A stretch of 64,000 bases of DNA from RSA9 sp036381195 (GCA_036381195.1 DASVDH010000081.1:4577-68576), one strand, 5' to 3'; counted from the stretch's first letter, positions 53,060 through 62,736 are shown. The notes: a model not told the origin generated them from the letters alone. Numbers and translations are program-made.

Positions 53060-54862
53060 CTATTCCTCGACTCGTCCGCGGCCGGGCACGTAGCTCTCGA
53101 CAGCGTCGCGCGCAGACCGCTTGATCATGCGCCAGCGGCGCGCATCCCCCTTCACGATGGATGCCGTGAAGTTCCTGGCCTGCTTGAGCGTGATGTGCGG
53201 GGGCAGCGGCGGGACCTCGGGGTCCGTGTGCGCGTCCACGACGACGGGCCGGTCGGCGGCCAGCGCGGCCTCCCAGCCGGGGATGATGTCTTCGGGCTTC
53301 TCCATCAGTACGCCGCGCAGGCCGAGCTGCTCGGCGAACCGCGCGTAGGACATCGCCGGCACCTCCTGCGAGGCCTCGAACCGCGGATCGCCCGCGAGCA
53401 CACGCTGCTCCCACGTGACCTGGTTCAGGTCGCGGTTGTTCAGCACGAGGATGACCAGCCGCGGGTCCTGCCACCGGCTCCAGTATGCGGCGATGCTGAT
53501 CAGCTCGTTGATCCCGTTCATCTGCATCGCCCCGTCTCCCACGCAGGCGACCACCGGCCGGTCCGGGTGCGCGAACTTCGCCGCGATCGCGTACGGCACG
53601 CCCGGGCCCATCGTCGCGAGGTTGCCGGAGAGAGAGGCCATCATGCCGCGGCGGATCTTGAGGTCGCGCGCCCACCAGTTGGCGGAGGAACCCGAGTCGG
53701 AGGTCAGGATGCAGCGGTCCGGCAGCCGCGGGGACAGCTCCCAGAAGACGCGCTGCGGGTTGATCGGCTCCGCGTCGTTCATGGCGCGGTGCTCGAGCAC
53801 GTCCCACCACTTCCTGACCTCTTTCTCGATCTTCTCGCGCCAGGAGCGATCCGTCTTGCGCCGGAGCATGGGGATGAGGAGCCGGAGGGTCTCGCGGCTG
53901 TCACCGCAGAGCGGCACGTCCACCGGATAGCGGAGCGCGAGCATTCGCGGCTCGATGTCGATCTGGACCGCCTTCGCGGCGCCCTCCTTCGGCAGGAACT
54001 CGGCGTACGGGAAGCTCGTGCCGACCATGAGCAGCGTGTCGCAGTCCATCATCAGGTCCCAGCTCGGCTTGGTGCCGAGCAGGCCGATGGCGCCCGTGAC
54101 GTACGGCAGGTCGTCCGGCAGCACCGCCTTGCCGAGGAGCGCCTTGGCCACGCCGGCGCCAAGCAGCTCCGCGGTTTCTTCGACCTCGTCCGCCGCGTGC
54201 AGCGCGCCCGCGCCCACGAGCATCGCGACCTTCTTGCCCTCGTTCAGGATGTTCGCCGCGCGGCGGAGGTCCTCATCCTTCGGGATCACCCGCGGCTCGG
54301 ACCAGGCGATGCCGGTGAAGGTGGCGCCGTGCACGCGCGGCGGCTCCTCGACCGCGTCCATCTCCTGGACGTCGTTCGGGAAGATGATGCAGGTGACCGT
54401 GCGCTCCGCCTTCGCGATGCGGAGCGCGCGGTCCACGAGCGTGCGGGCCTGGGACGGCGTGGTGCAGAGCTGGACGTACTCGGATGCCACGTCCTTGAAG
54501 AGGGTCGTGAGGTCGACCTCCTGCTGGAAATCGCCGCCGAGCGCGAACGTGGCGGACTGCCCCACGATCGCGACCACCGGCTGGTGGTCCATCTTCGCGT
54601 CATAGAGCCCGTTCAGGAGATGGATCGCGCCCGGCCCCGACGTCGCCATGCACACGCCGACCTCGCCCGTGAACTTCGCGTGCGCGCACGCCATGAACGC
54701 CGACATCTCCTCGTGCCGGACCTGGATGAATTCCATCCGGTCGCTGGCCCGATCCAGCGCGCCGAGGAAGCCGTTGATGCCGTCGCCGGGATAGCCGTAG
54801 ATGCGGCGGACCCCCCAATCGTGCAGGCGCTGGACGACGTAGTCGCCGACGGTGTGGGCCAT
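53060..54862 (-). CDS. poxB: TPP-dependent pyruvate oxidase/dehydrogenase (PoxB-like)
   Basis: Peripheral-membrane or cytosolic enzyme decarboxylating pyruvate to acetate with quinone or oxygen as acceptor. ATG 54862 with AGGAG 10 nt upstream; 600 residues against 572 in E. coli PoxB. Three-domain TPP fold: PYR domain with catalytic Glu51 (VRHEEMSAFM), SGPGAIHLLNGLYDAKMDHQ; central FAD domain with GAGALHAADEVEETAELL, TGAIGLLGTKPSWDLM; PP domain with GDGAMQM and NDLNQVTWEQ. Homology to acetolactate synthase is general, but the YDAKMD and VTWEQ segments fit the pyruvate-oxidase branch. The C-terminus is longer and basic (RWRMIKRSARDAVESYV), possibly for membrane contact. Tightly spaced between the molybdoenzyme (33 nt) and ydiJ. 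Confidence 0.9.
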   Translation of the reverse strand: MAHTVGDYVVQRLHDWGVRRIYGYPGDGINGFLGALDRASDRMEFIQVRHEEMSAFMACAHAKFTGEVGVCMATSGPGAIHLLNGLYDAKMDHQPVVAIVGQSATFALGGDFQQEVDLTTLFKDVASEYVQLCTTPSQARTLVDRALRIAKAERTVTCIIFPNDVQEMDAVEEPPRVHGATFTGIAWSEPRVIPKDEDLRRAANILNEGKKVAMLVGAGALHAADEVEETAELLGAGVAKALLGKAVLPDDLPYVTGAIGLLGTKPSWDLMMDCDTLLMVGTSFPYAEFLPKEGAAKAVQIDIEPRMLALRYPVDVPLCGDSRETLRLLIPMLRRKTDRSWREKIEKEVRKWWDVLEHRAMNDAEPINPQRVFWELSPRLPDRCILTSDSGSSANWWARDLKIRRGMMASLSGNLATMGPGVPYAIAAKFAHPDRPVVACVGDGAMQMNGINELISIAAYWSRWQDPRLVILVLNNRDLNQVTWEQRVLAGDPRFEASQEVPAMSYARFAEQLGLRGVLMEKPEDIIPGWEAALAADRPVVVDAHTDPEVPPLPPHITLKQARNFTASIVKGDARRWRMIKRSARDAVESYVPGRGRVEE

Positions 54863-54895
54863 GAGGGCGGTCTCCTGCAGTTCGAGTCGTGGACC

Positions 54896-56488
54896 TCAAA
54901 ACATCATGCGCTCGCTGTCGAGGCCGGTGGCGCCGCTCGGCCGCACCGGCGACGGCGTCGCGACCTGCGGCGTGCCGTCGCCCTCGAAGCAGCGCACGGT
55001 GAACGTGTGCTCGCCTTCCTGGAAGGGCCACTCGAAGCGCCACAGGACCCAGGTGAGCCCGGAGAGCGGCGTGCGCAGCCGCGCGTCCTGCCAGTCCCCG
55101 TCGTCCACCCGCACCTGCACCCTCGAGATGGCACGGGCTCCCGCATGCGCGATGCCACCGATCGGGATCAGCGTCCCACGATCGGCGCGGATGGCCATCA
55201 TGTCCATGCCGATGACATCGATCACCGCGGTGGCCTTCATGCGTGCCACGGCATCCCAACCCCGCTGCACCCAGTAGCCCCGCTCGTCGTGGTCGATCAG
55301 CTCGATGGACTCGATCCACTTGGGCTGCTTCATCCCGTACCGGTCCGGGATGTAGATGCGGAGCGGAAAGCCGTGCTCCGGAAGCAGCGGCAGGCCATCC
55401 CAGGCATACGTGAGCATGATGCGTGGGTCGGCGCGGACGGCGTCGAGCGGCAGCGTCTCGTGGAAGCCGTCCACCGAGCGGATCCGCAGGTGCGTCGCAT
55501 TCGGCTGCGGCTCGGCGTCGGCGAGGACGCGCTGGAGGGCGACCCCCGTCCAGCGTGTGGTGCCGATGAGGTCGCCGCCGACCGGGTTCGAGATGCACGA
55601 GAGCGTGATGAACTGATGCATCGGCTCGTAGCCGTCACGCAGGTCGGCCAGGCTGAGCTCCGCGGGGCGGGCGACGAGCCCGCCGATGCGCAACCGCCAG
55701 TCCTCCTCGCGGACCACCGGCGCGCGCGTGTTGATGTCGATGCGGTAGTGCTGCTCGAGCGGCGTCAGCTCGGGGCGCGTGCCCTGGACCGGCTGCACGG
55801 GGTCCCCGGCGTTGGGCAGCGGATGCGTCCGGGACCACGTGGCCGCCAGCCGGGCGCGCCGCCTTCCGGCGCCGATCTGGTCCACGAGCACTGCTCCTAC
55901 CAGCGTGATCACGGCTACGGCGCCGCCCAGCCGGATGAGGAAGGTGCGGCGATCGAGCGTCTCGACCGCCATACGGCCAGCGCCCGGCCGCCGAGCGCTG
56001 ACCCGGTCATGGCTCCAGCCCAGGAGCGCGCCCCAGCCGAGAAAGGCGACGATGCTCCAGAGCGCGCCCGCGATCGGCGCTGCGGTTGCGGCCGGGCCGG
56101 CGCCGAGCAGCGCGGCGGCGCCGCCGGCGAGGGCCCCGAGGACGAGCCCCGCGACGATCCCGGACCAGCGCGTGCGTCGGAGCACGGCGAAGAGAACGCC
56201 GCCGGCGAGGACCAGCGCGAGGAAGAGGCCGGTGATCGCCAGACCCTGCTCGGCGGCTTTCGCCGCGGCCGACGTGTCCGCGACGTCGACACGGCGGATC
56301 ACGGCCACCATGGTGTCGATGCCGAGCGTCACGAGTCCGCCGGGAAGCCGCCGGGCCAGCCAGTCGAACAGGTCGAACGCGGCGAACGGCAGGCCGAGAA
56401 GCTGCTGGGCGAGATAGAGGATCGTGAGCAGCGGCGCGGCGAGGAGGGCGCCGATGGCCGCGCCCATTGGGAATCCCGGTCTGCGCAT
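54896..56488 (-). CDS. sulfite-oxidase-family molybdopterin oxidoreductase with N-terminal membrane domain
   Basis: 530 residues. The N-terminal 215 residues form about five membrane helices (AAIGALLAAPLLTILYLAQQ, LFLALVLAGGVLFAVL, GALWSIVAFLGWGALLGW), followed by another anchor (FLIRLGGAVAVITLVGAVLV) and a periplasmic-type molybdopterin domain with HQFITLSCISNPVGG (molybdenum ligand Cys298), IGTTRWTGVALQRVL, LPEHGFPLRIYIPDRYGMK and a C-terminal Ig-like dimerisation domain (ISRVQVRVDDGDW). Active-site chemistry is that of sulfite oxidases and related YedY-like enzymes; substrate is unknown. ATG 56488 lacks a strong ribosome site. First gene of the long minus-strand operon, diverging over 82 bases from the debranching-enzyme gene. 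Confidence 0.87.
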   Translation of the reverse strand: MRRPGFPMGAAIGALLAAPLLTILYLAQQLLGLPFAAFDLFDWLARRLPGGLVTLGIDTMVAVIRRVDVADTSAAAKAAEQGLAITGLFLALVLAGGVLFAVLRRTRWSGIVAGLVLGALAGGAAALLGAGPAATAAPIAGALWSIVAFLGWGALLGWSHDRVSARRPGAGRMAVETLDRRTFLIRLGGAVAVITLVGAVLVDQIGAGRRRARLAATWSRTHPLPNAGDPVQPVQGTRPELTPLEQHYRIDINTRAPVVREEDWRLRIGGLVARPAELSLADLRDGYEPMHQFITLSCISNPVGGDLIGTTRWTGVALQRVLADAEPQPNATHLRIRSVDGFHETLPLDAVRADPRIMLTYAWDGLPLLPEHGFPLRIYIPDRYGMKQPKWIESIELIDHDERGYWVQRGWDAVARMKATAVIDVIGMDMMAIRADRGTLIPIGGIAHAGARAISRVQVRVDDGDWQDARLRTPLSGLTWVLWRFEWPFQEGEHTFTVRCFEGDGTPQVATPSPVRPSGATGLDSERMMF

Positions 56489-56570
56489 CGATCGATCTCG
56501 TGCTGGCCCCGTGATGCCGACGGCTGCGGCGGCGCGGGGGATGCAATGGTCGTGCGAGCGGAGGTGACCC

Positions 56571-58670
56571 ATGGCCGTCATGATCAACGAAGGGACCACC
56601 TTCCTCATCAGCGACGATCTGGGTGATGTCCCGGAGGAGGGGGCGTTCGGCCTCTTCTCGGAGGATACGCGCTTCCTCTGCCTGTACCGGCTGCTGCTGG
56701 ATGGCCAGCCGCCGGTGCTCCTCTCTACGCAGTCCGTGGATTACTTCGCGGCCAAGCACTTCCTGACGAATCCGATGCTGACCCGCGTGCCGGCGAGCAC
56801 GATCGGACTGGTTCGCAGCCGGATCGTCGGCCGCGGCATGCGGGAGGAGGTGAGGCTCACGAACTATGGCGACTGCGAGGCCCGCTTCACGCTCGAGCTC
56901 CGCTTCGCGGCCGACTTCGCGTCCATCTTCGACGTGAAGGCGCAGGCCATGTCGGGCCTGGCGGCGTCGCGTCACGCGGGCGCGTTGGCACCGGCCGTGT
57001 GCGACGGCGGCAGGACGCAGCGCTTCAGCATGAACCGGGGCGAGTTGGAGCGCGAGTTGCTCGTGACCCTTCCGCCCGCCGACGAGTCGGGCCCTGGCTG
57101 GTGCCGCTTCCGGATGCGGCTCACCGCCGGCACACACCGGACGCTCGCGATCGAGTTCGACCCCGCGAGCTACGCGGCCGAGATGCGCGGACGCATGCGT
57201 GACCGGGGGCTCGGGCTGATGCCGCGCGGCGACCGGGACCGCGAGCACGCGCACATGATGGGGATGGTCGGGGAAGCGCCCGCGCTGCATACGCGCTCCT
57301 TCACCCTGAGGCGCGCATACGACCGGAGCGTCGAGGACTTCGCGGCGCTGCGCGTGCGGGGCGCCGCGATCGCGGGTGGAGCGCCCATCATCGCCGCCGG
57401 CGTCCCGTGGTACATGGCGCTGTTCGGCCGCGACTCGCTGATCGCAGCCTACCAGACGCTGGCCTTCATGCCCGAGCTCGCGCACGGCACGCTGCGTGCG
57501 CTGGCGGAGCTGCAGGGCACGGAGGTCGACCGCGACCGTGCCGAAGAGCCCGGCAAGATCCTGCACGAGCACCGCTTCGGACCGCTCGCCGGCATGCAGC
57601 GGCCGATCGCCCACTTCCCGTACTACGGCACGGTGGACGCGACACCGCTCTTCCTCATGATGCTCACAGCCGTTTGCCGGCTCGAGGGCGACGTCGGCCT
57701 CGCGCGCGAGCTCCTCGACCATGCCTGGCGAGCCGTCGAGTGGATGGAACGGTACGGCGACCTCGATGGCGACGGCTATCTGGAGTACGGCTGCGGCGGA
57801 GAGAGCGGCCTGGCCAACCAGGGCTGGAAGGACTCCGGCGACTCGGTGCGCTTCCGGGATGGCAGCCTGGCGCGGCCGCCGATCGCGCTGTGCGAGGTGC
57901 AGGGATACGCGTACGCCGCGCGCTGCAGCATGGCGGACATCCTGGATGCACTGGGCGAGCGTGGCGAGGCGCGGCGGCTGCGGGCCGACGCCAGCCGGCT
58001 GGGACGGCGGTTCAACCGCGATTTCTGGATCCCTGAGCGCGCCTACTACGCGGAGGCCCTGGACGGCGACAAGCGACGCGTCGACTCACTCACATCGAAC
58101 GCCGGGCACCTGCTCTGGACCGGGATCGCGGAGCCCGCCAAGGCGCGGCAGTCCGCCGACAGGCTGCTCGACCAGGACCTGTTTTCCGGCTGGGGCATCC
58201 GGACCATGGGGCGCGGCGAGGGCGGGTACAGCCCCATCTCGTACCACAACGGCTCGATCTGGCCCCACGACAACGGCCTGATCGTCGCTGGCCTGGCCCG
58301 TTACGGGTTGATCGAACACGCCAGCCGCATCGCGGCCGGGCTGCTGGAGGCGCTGTCCCACTCGCCCGACCATCGCCTGCCGGAGCTGTTCGCGGGGTTC
58401 GGCAAGGACGAGGCCCACGCACCCGTGCAGTACCCCAGCGCCTGCCGGCCTCAGGCCTGGGCGTCCGGAACCGTCTTCCTCCTGCTCACGGCGATGGCGG
58501 GGCTCGACTTCATGGACGAGGATCCGCTCCGGAGACGGCCATTCCTGCCGCGGGGCGTGGACGGCTTCCGGCTCGATGGGCTGCGTATCGGGGGCCGGCG
58601 AGTCCGCATCGAGGTCGCCCGGTCCGGCTCGGGCGCGGTTTCACGCCGCATCGAGCCGGCCTCGGGGTAG
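56571..58670 (+). CDS. glycogen-debranching-type amylo-alpha-1,6-glucosidase
   Basis: 699-residue cytoplasmic glucosidase. ATG 56571 with GGAGG 7-8 nt upstream. N-terminal GDE_N-type domain (INEGTTFLISDDLGDVPE, GLFSEDTRFL, LTNPMLT), then an (alpha/alpha)6 barrel of the MGH-like/GH63-related clan: GVPWYMALFGRDSLIAAYQT, HFPYYGTVDATPLFLM, GLANQGWKDSGDSV with likely catalytic acid, TSNAGHLLWTGIA and SYHNGSIWPHDNGLI. This is the form often annotated amylo-alpha-1,6-glucosidase in bacteria; it acts on branch points of glycogen or related alpha-glucans. It shares an 82-bp divergent promoter region with the seven-gene oxidation operon, which ends in GH15, suggesting that storage glucan is one glucose source. 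Confidence 0.9.
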   Translation: MAVMINEGTTFLISDDLGDVPEEGAFGLFSEDTRFLCLYRLLLDGQPPVLLSTQSVDYFAAKHFLTNPMLTRVPASTIGLVRSRIVGRGMREEVRLTNYGDCEARFTLELRFAADFASIFDVKAQAMSGLAASRHAGALAPAVCDGGRTQRFSMNRGELERELLVTLPPADESGPGWCRFRMRLTAGTHRTLAIEFDPASYAAEMRGRMRDRGLGLMPRGDRDREHAHMMGMVGEAPALHTRSFTLRRAYDRSVEDFAALRVRGAAIAGGAPIIAAGVPWYMALFGRDSLIAAYQTLAFMPELAHGTLRALAELQGTEVDRDRAEEPGKILHEHRFGPLAGMQRPIAHFPYYGTVDATPLFLMMLTAVCRLEGDVGLARELLDHAWRAVEWMERYGDLDGDGYLEYGCGGESGLANQGWKDSGDSVRFRDGSLARPPIALCEVQGYAYAARCSMADILDALGERGEARRLRADASRLGRRFNRDFWIPERAYYAEALDGDKRRVDSLTSNAGHLLWTGIAEPAKARQSADRLLDQDLFSGWGIRTMGRGEGGYSPISYHNGSIWPHDNGLIVAGLARYGLIEHASRIAAGLLEALSHSPDHRLPELFAGFGKDEAHAPVQYPSACRPQAWASGTVFLLLTAMAGLDFMDEDPLRRRPFLPRGVDGFRLDGLRIGGRRVRIEVARSGSGAVSRRIEPASG

Positions 58671-58742
58671 CCGGCCGGCGTCCGCGCGCGGGCCCGCTCG
58701 CGCCGAGCGCCGCACCCCCCGTGACCGGGATCCGGCCGGCGG

Positions 58743-60720
58743 TCACGCTGCATGCCCGTTCCCCGATCCCGCAGGCGTGCGCCGGGCGGCCTCGACCGTC
58801 GGGATCGTGAACCAGACGGTCGTGCCCACGCCCGGCTCGCTCTCCACGCGGATGCGCCCGCCGTGCGCCTCGACGATGCCGCGCGCGATCGCGAGGCCCA
58901 GGCCTGCGCCGCCGTGCCGCCGCTTCGCCTGCCAGAAAGGGTCGAACACGTGCGGCAGCTGGTCGGCAGGGATGCCGGAGCCGGTGTCACGGACCCAGAA
59001 GCGGATGTGTTCGCCCGCTGCCTCGGCGCCCAGCTCGATCCGGCCGCCCTTGGGCGTGAACTTGATCGCGTTGCCGAGCAGGTTGGAGAAGACCTGGAGC
59101 AGCCGGTCGCGGTCGGCCCACACGTCCGGCAGCCGCTCCGGCAGCGCGGCGACCAGGCGCTCGTCTTCCTTTTCGGCCTGGCCGCGGTGCAGCTCCAGCG
59201 CCTCGCGCGCGACGTCGAGGCTCGCGACCGGTCCGCACTCCAACGGGAACGTCCCCGCCTCGAGCCGCGCGACGTCCAGCAGGTCAGCGATCAGCCGGTC
59301 CGCGCGCTGCACGCTCCGCTTCACGATCTCGAGCTGCTTGCGCGACGTCTCCGCGTCCCGTGGCGTGATCGCCTCGAGCAGCCCGGCGCTCAGCTCGATC
59401 GTGTGCAGCGGGTTGCGCAGGTCGTGGCTGACGATGGCCAGCATCTCGTCGCGGACACGGGTCGCCCGCCGAGCCTCGGCGTAGAGCCGCGCGTTCTCGA
59501 GCGCGAGGGACGCCCGGTCGGCCAGCTCCTCGGTCAGCGCGAGGTCGTCGCGCCGGTACAGCCGGGACGGCTTCGCCAGCAGTGTGAGCACGCCGGCGAC
59601 CTGGCCGCGCGCGCGCAGTGGAACCATCATCGCGGCACGTGGTGCGATCGCACCCGCGTCCGCGCCGCGGCGATCCGCGACTGCTGCTCCGCCGCCGCCC
59701 GCCGCAGCGGCCGTGTCCACGAGCGTGTCGGCGGTCACATGCCGTAGGATGCGCGCCGACCCCTCCTCGAGCGTCCGAGCGATCGGGTTCCTCTTGTCTC
59801 GCGGCGGCGCCGACCGCCGCATCGCCTCCGCGAGCGGCGCCGCGGCCGAATCGGCGTGAGCGACGGCGGCGCGGCGCACGGTGCCGGCTTCCACGATGTC
59901 GACGATGCTCCAATCCGCGAGCTCCGGCACGACGAGCCGCGCGAGCCGCTCCAGGATCTCCCCGGGCTCGAGCGTCGCGCCGAAGACCCGGCTAGCCTCC
60001 GCCAGGAACCGCGAGCGGTTCTTCCACCCGGGCGGCCTGCCGCTCGGCCCGCTCGCGATCCAGCTCGCGGATGCGCTCGTCGGCGCGGCTGCGCGCGATC
60101 GCTGCGGCGACCAGGCCGGCCGATACCCTGAGCGCATCGATCTCCGCCTTCGACCATTCCCGCTCGTACCGGGTCTCGTCGAAGCCGATGAACCCCCACC
60201 ACTCCTTGCCGAGGAAGATCGGGAGCACCACGAGAGAGCGGATACCCTGCGACTTGAGCAGCGGCCGCTCGCTCTCCGGGAAGGTGTCGACGTTGCCCAG
60301 GATCGCGCCGCCGGCACGCAGGACCGACTTCCAGCGCTCCATCCCCGACGCCCTATACGATGCCCGCTGGAGTTGCGGGTGCTGGATCTGCGGCGGGATG
60401 CCCGGTGCGGCCCACTCGTAGCGCTGGCTCGCGACGAGCTCCCCGCGCCCGGTCCGGTGGTTCTCGAAGACGTAGGCGCGGCAGGCGTCAGCCGCCTCCC
60501 CCACCAGCGCGAGGAATTCGTTCAGGCGACGGCCGTCCGGGTAGCGCAGCAGCCGCTCCGCGCCGGTGCCGACGGCCTCGAGGATCCGGTCCCGGCGCCG
60601 GAGCGCGGCGGCCGCCCGCGCCTCCGCGTCGCGGCGAATGCGGTGCAGCCAGCGTCCGGCCGTGGCGCTGGCGGCGCCGAGCACCGCCAGTGGCACGATC
60701 AGCTTCCGGATGCGTCTCAT
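58743..60720 (-). pseudogene. two-GAF sensor histidine kinase split by a one-base insertion
   Basis: One kinase in two frames. N-terminal part (ATG 60720 to a stop near 59992): hydrophobic start (LIVPLAVLGAASATAG), coiled coil and GAF1 (RRLNEFLALVGEAADACRAYV, GIRSLVVLPIFLGKEWWGFIGFD). At 60017-60018 an extra G (plus strand) shifts the frame; without it the helix RERAERQAARV would continue into RSRFLAEASRVFGATL and GAF2 (about residues 250-390). HisKA (AIVSHDLRNPLHTIELSAG) and HATPase_c (NLLGNAIKFTPKGG, DTGSGIPADQ, GAGLGLAIARG) follow in the second frame to the stop at 58743. All kinase motifs are intact. Corrected length about 659 residues. A sequencing/assembly error or recent mutation; no adjacent response regulator. 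Confidence 0.8.
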
Positions 60721-60868
60721 CCCGCACCGGCGAGTCGAGGGCGCGACGCGGCGGACCGGTGGGCCGGCCGCGGGCCGGCCGGTGTCGCGAACGGTTCCGG
60801 GATGGGCCGTGGCAATTCGCGCGCCGACCCGCGAGGCCAGCGGGCCGGCCCGAAGGGGGCGTGTGGTC

Positions 60869-62710
60869 TTACGCAGCCGCGTGCGATGCCGCTCCTGCCA
60901 CGGGCTCCGTCCCGGCCGCCGAACCGCCTCTGTTCACCGGCACCACGACCTTCGCCGTGCCCACGACCTCGCCCGAGCCCAGCTCGAAGTGCACGATCGC
61001 GACGTGCGCGCCATCTGGGCCGGCACCGGCCCGCGGCGCGCCGACGACGACACGGCACGGGAAGCGGCCGGCCGACGGCAGCATCGCGCCGCAGGTCAGC
61101 GACAGGCGCGTCGCCCACACGGGCCCGGCCTTGGAGCGCCAGCCCAGCACGTGGCCGACGGCGATGATGCACGCGTCGCCGGCGATGCGCAGTGCAAGCG
61201 GCATCGCCACGAAATCGACTGCCGCGTGCGGCTCGATCTCGAACCGGTACGCGCGCTCGCCCACCCGGCGCGCCTCGACGATCGTGTATCCGTCCTCCGC
61301 AGCGAGCTCGTGCATGTACGCGCTCTGCAAGGCGGCGACGGTGCGGGGATCGATGAGCTCCTCCCGATCGGCCGCGACGGCCGTGGCGGTCGCGCGCTCC
61401 GCCGGTGCGACTGCTGGCGCGAACGCGCCCGGCACGTGCGCCTGCACCGCCGGCTGGAAGAACGCGTCCTCCGCGCGCCGAACCGTCCGGATCGAGCCGT
61501 CCGCCCCGATCAGCACGTGCGCCGGCCCGCGCCGGCCGTTGAACCGGCTCGAGACCGACTCGCAGTACGCGCCGGCGTGCTGCACCAGGACCGGGTCTCC
61601 GCGCCGTACGCCGTCCAGCCGGGTGGCCGGAAGCAGCACGTCGCCGGCGAAGCAGAGCGGCCCGGCGAGCGCGTCCGGCCCCTCGGCCGGCAGCGGCCGG
61701 TGATCCGCATCGACGATCTGGTGCTCCCACCGCGCGACCGTGAACTTCACCAACTGGTCCGTCCCCACGTCGAGGATGCCCCAGCGGCGGCCCCGCATTG
61801 TCTTCACCGCGACGACGCGGCCGAGCAGCGCGACGGCGTCGCCGACGAGCGAGTTGCCCGGCTCGACCTGGTACGTCATGTCCTCGCGCCGCAGCGGGAC
61901 GAGTGCATCCGCGAGCGCATCGATGGACGGAAAGCACTGGCCGTCCAGGAACGGGATCCCGAGCCCGCCGCCCAGGTTCAGCGTCCCGATCCGATGCGGC
62001 GTGTGCCGCTCCAGCAGGTCGCTCAGCCGATGCAGGAACTCGATCCCAGCCTCGAACGCCTCGAGGTTGTCCATCTGCGTGCCGACGTGCATGTGCAGGC
62101 CCGTCACCGGCAGCGGGTAGTCCGCGAGCGCCTGTGCCAGCGCCTCGGACGGGATGCCGAACGGACCGCTTGCGGCGCCGTGCGACGTGTAGCGGTGGAT
62201 CGATGATGCGCGCCGGTAGCCGGGCAGCCCGCCGGGGTTCACGCGCACGAACAGCCGGCCGGCCAAGTCATCCACGCCGAGCCGTTCCCGGAGATCGGCG
62301 AGCATCTCGAGCGAATCCGCCACGACCGTCGCGCCCGCGCGCAGCAGCCACTCCGCCAGCGCGACGTCCGTCGCGGGCGAGCCGTACGTGATCGCGCCGA
62401 TCGGGATGCCCGCGTCGAGCGCGGCCCACACCTCGTCGCGCGACGCGCAGTCCGCGCCGCCTCCGAGGCCGGCGATGATCTCGAGGATCTCCGGCGAGGG
62501 GTTCGCCTTGACCGGGTAGCGGATGCGGTCGGCCCGGCCAACGAGGGGGAGGTAGCGCGCGAAGTTGTCGCGCAGCGTGGGTTCGTGGATCACGTACAGC
62601 GGCGTGCCGTGCGCGGCGGCGAGCGCGCGCAGGTCGAGCGCGCGTGACCAGGTCTCGAGTGCGGCCCGGGTATCGTGCGCGGGGGCGGGGGAATTCGTCG
62701 GTCCGGACAT
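60869..62710 (-). CDS. fold-type III PLP decarboxylase (DapDC/ornithine-decarboxylase-like) with C-terminal extension
   Basis: 613 residues against about 420 for diaminopimelate decarboxylase. Alanine-racemase-like barrel: PLYVIHEPTLRDNFARYLP, PLP Lys68 in RYPVKANPSPE, GADCASRDEVWAAL, HMHVGTQMDNLEAF and the phosphate loop GGGLGIPFLDG. Beta-domain: EPGNSLVGDAVALLG and QHAGAYCESVSSRFNG. The motif CESGD that carries the catalytic Cys in DapDC is GPLCFAGDVL here: Cys is kept but Glu-Ser is replaced by Phe-Ala, so substrate may differ from diaminopimelate. About 140 extra residues (from about 470; VDFVAMPLALRIAGDA, VGHVLGWRSKAGPVW) form a separate domain that I do not recognise. Isolated from biosynthetic operons; preceded by a terminator-like hairpin. 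Confidence 0.82.
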   Translation of the reverse strand: MSGPTNSPAPAHDTRAALETWSRALDLRALAAAHGTPLYVIHEPTLRDNFARYLPLVGRADRIRYPVKANPSPEILEIIAGLGGGADCASRDEVWAALDAGIPIGAITYGSPATDVALAEWLLRAGATVVADSLEMLADLRERLGVDDLAGRLFVRVNPGGLPGYRRASSIHRYTSHGAASGPFGIPSEALAQALADYPLPVTGLHMHVGTQMDNLEAFEAGIEFLHRLSDLLERHTPHRIGTLNLGGGLGIPFLDGQCFPSIDALADALVPLRREDMTYQVEPGNSLVGDAVALLGRVVAVKTMRGRRWGILDVGTDQLVKFTVARWEHQIVDADHRPLPAEGPDALAGPLCFAGDVLLPATRLDGVRRGDPVLVQHAGAYCESVSSRFNGRRGPAHVLIGADGSIRTVRRAEDAFFQPAVQAHVPGAFAPAVAPAERATATAVAADREELIDPRTVAALQSAYMHELAAEDGYTIVEARRVGERAYRFEIEPHAAVDFVAMPLALRIAGDACIIAVGHVLGWRSKAGPVWATRLSLTCGAMLPSAGRFPCRVVVGAPRAGAGPDGAHVAIVHFELGSGEVVGTAKVVVPVNRGGSAAGTEPVAGAASHAAA

Positions 62711-62736
62711 CGCTTGCTGCTCCGCGAAAACTTCGG

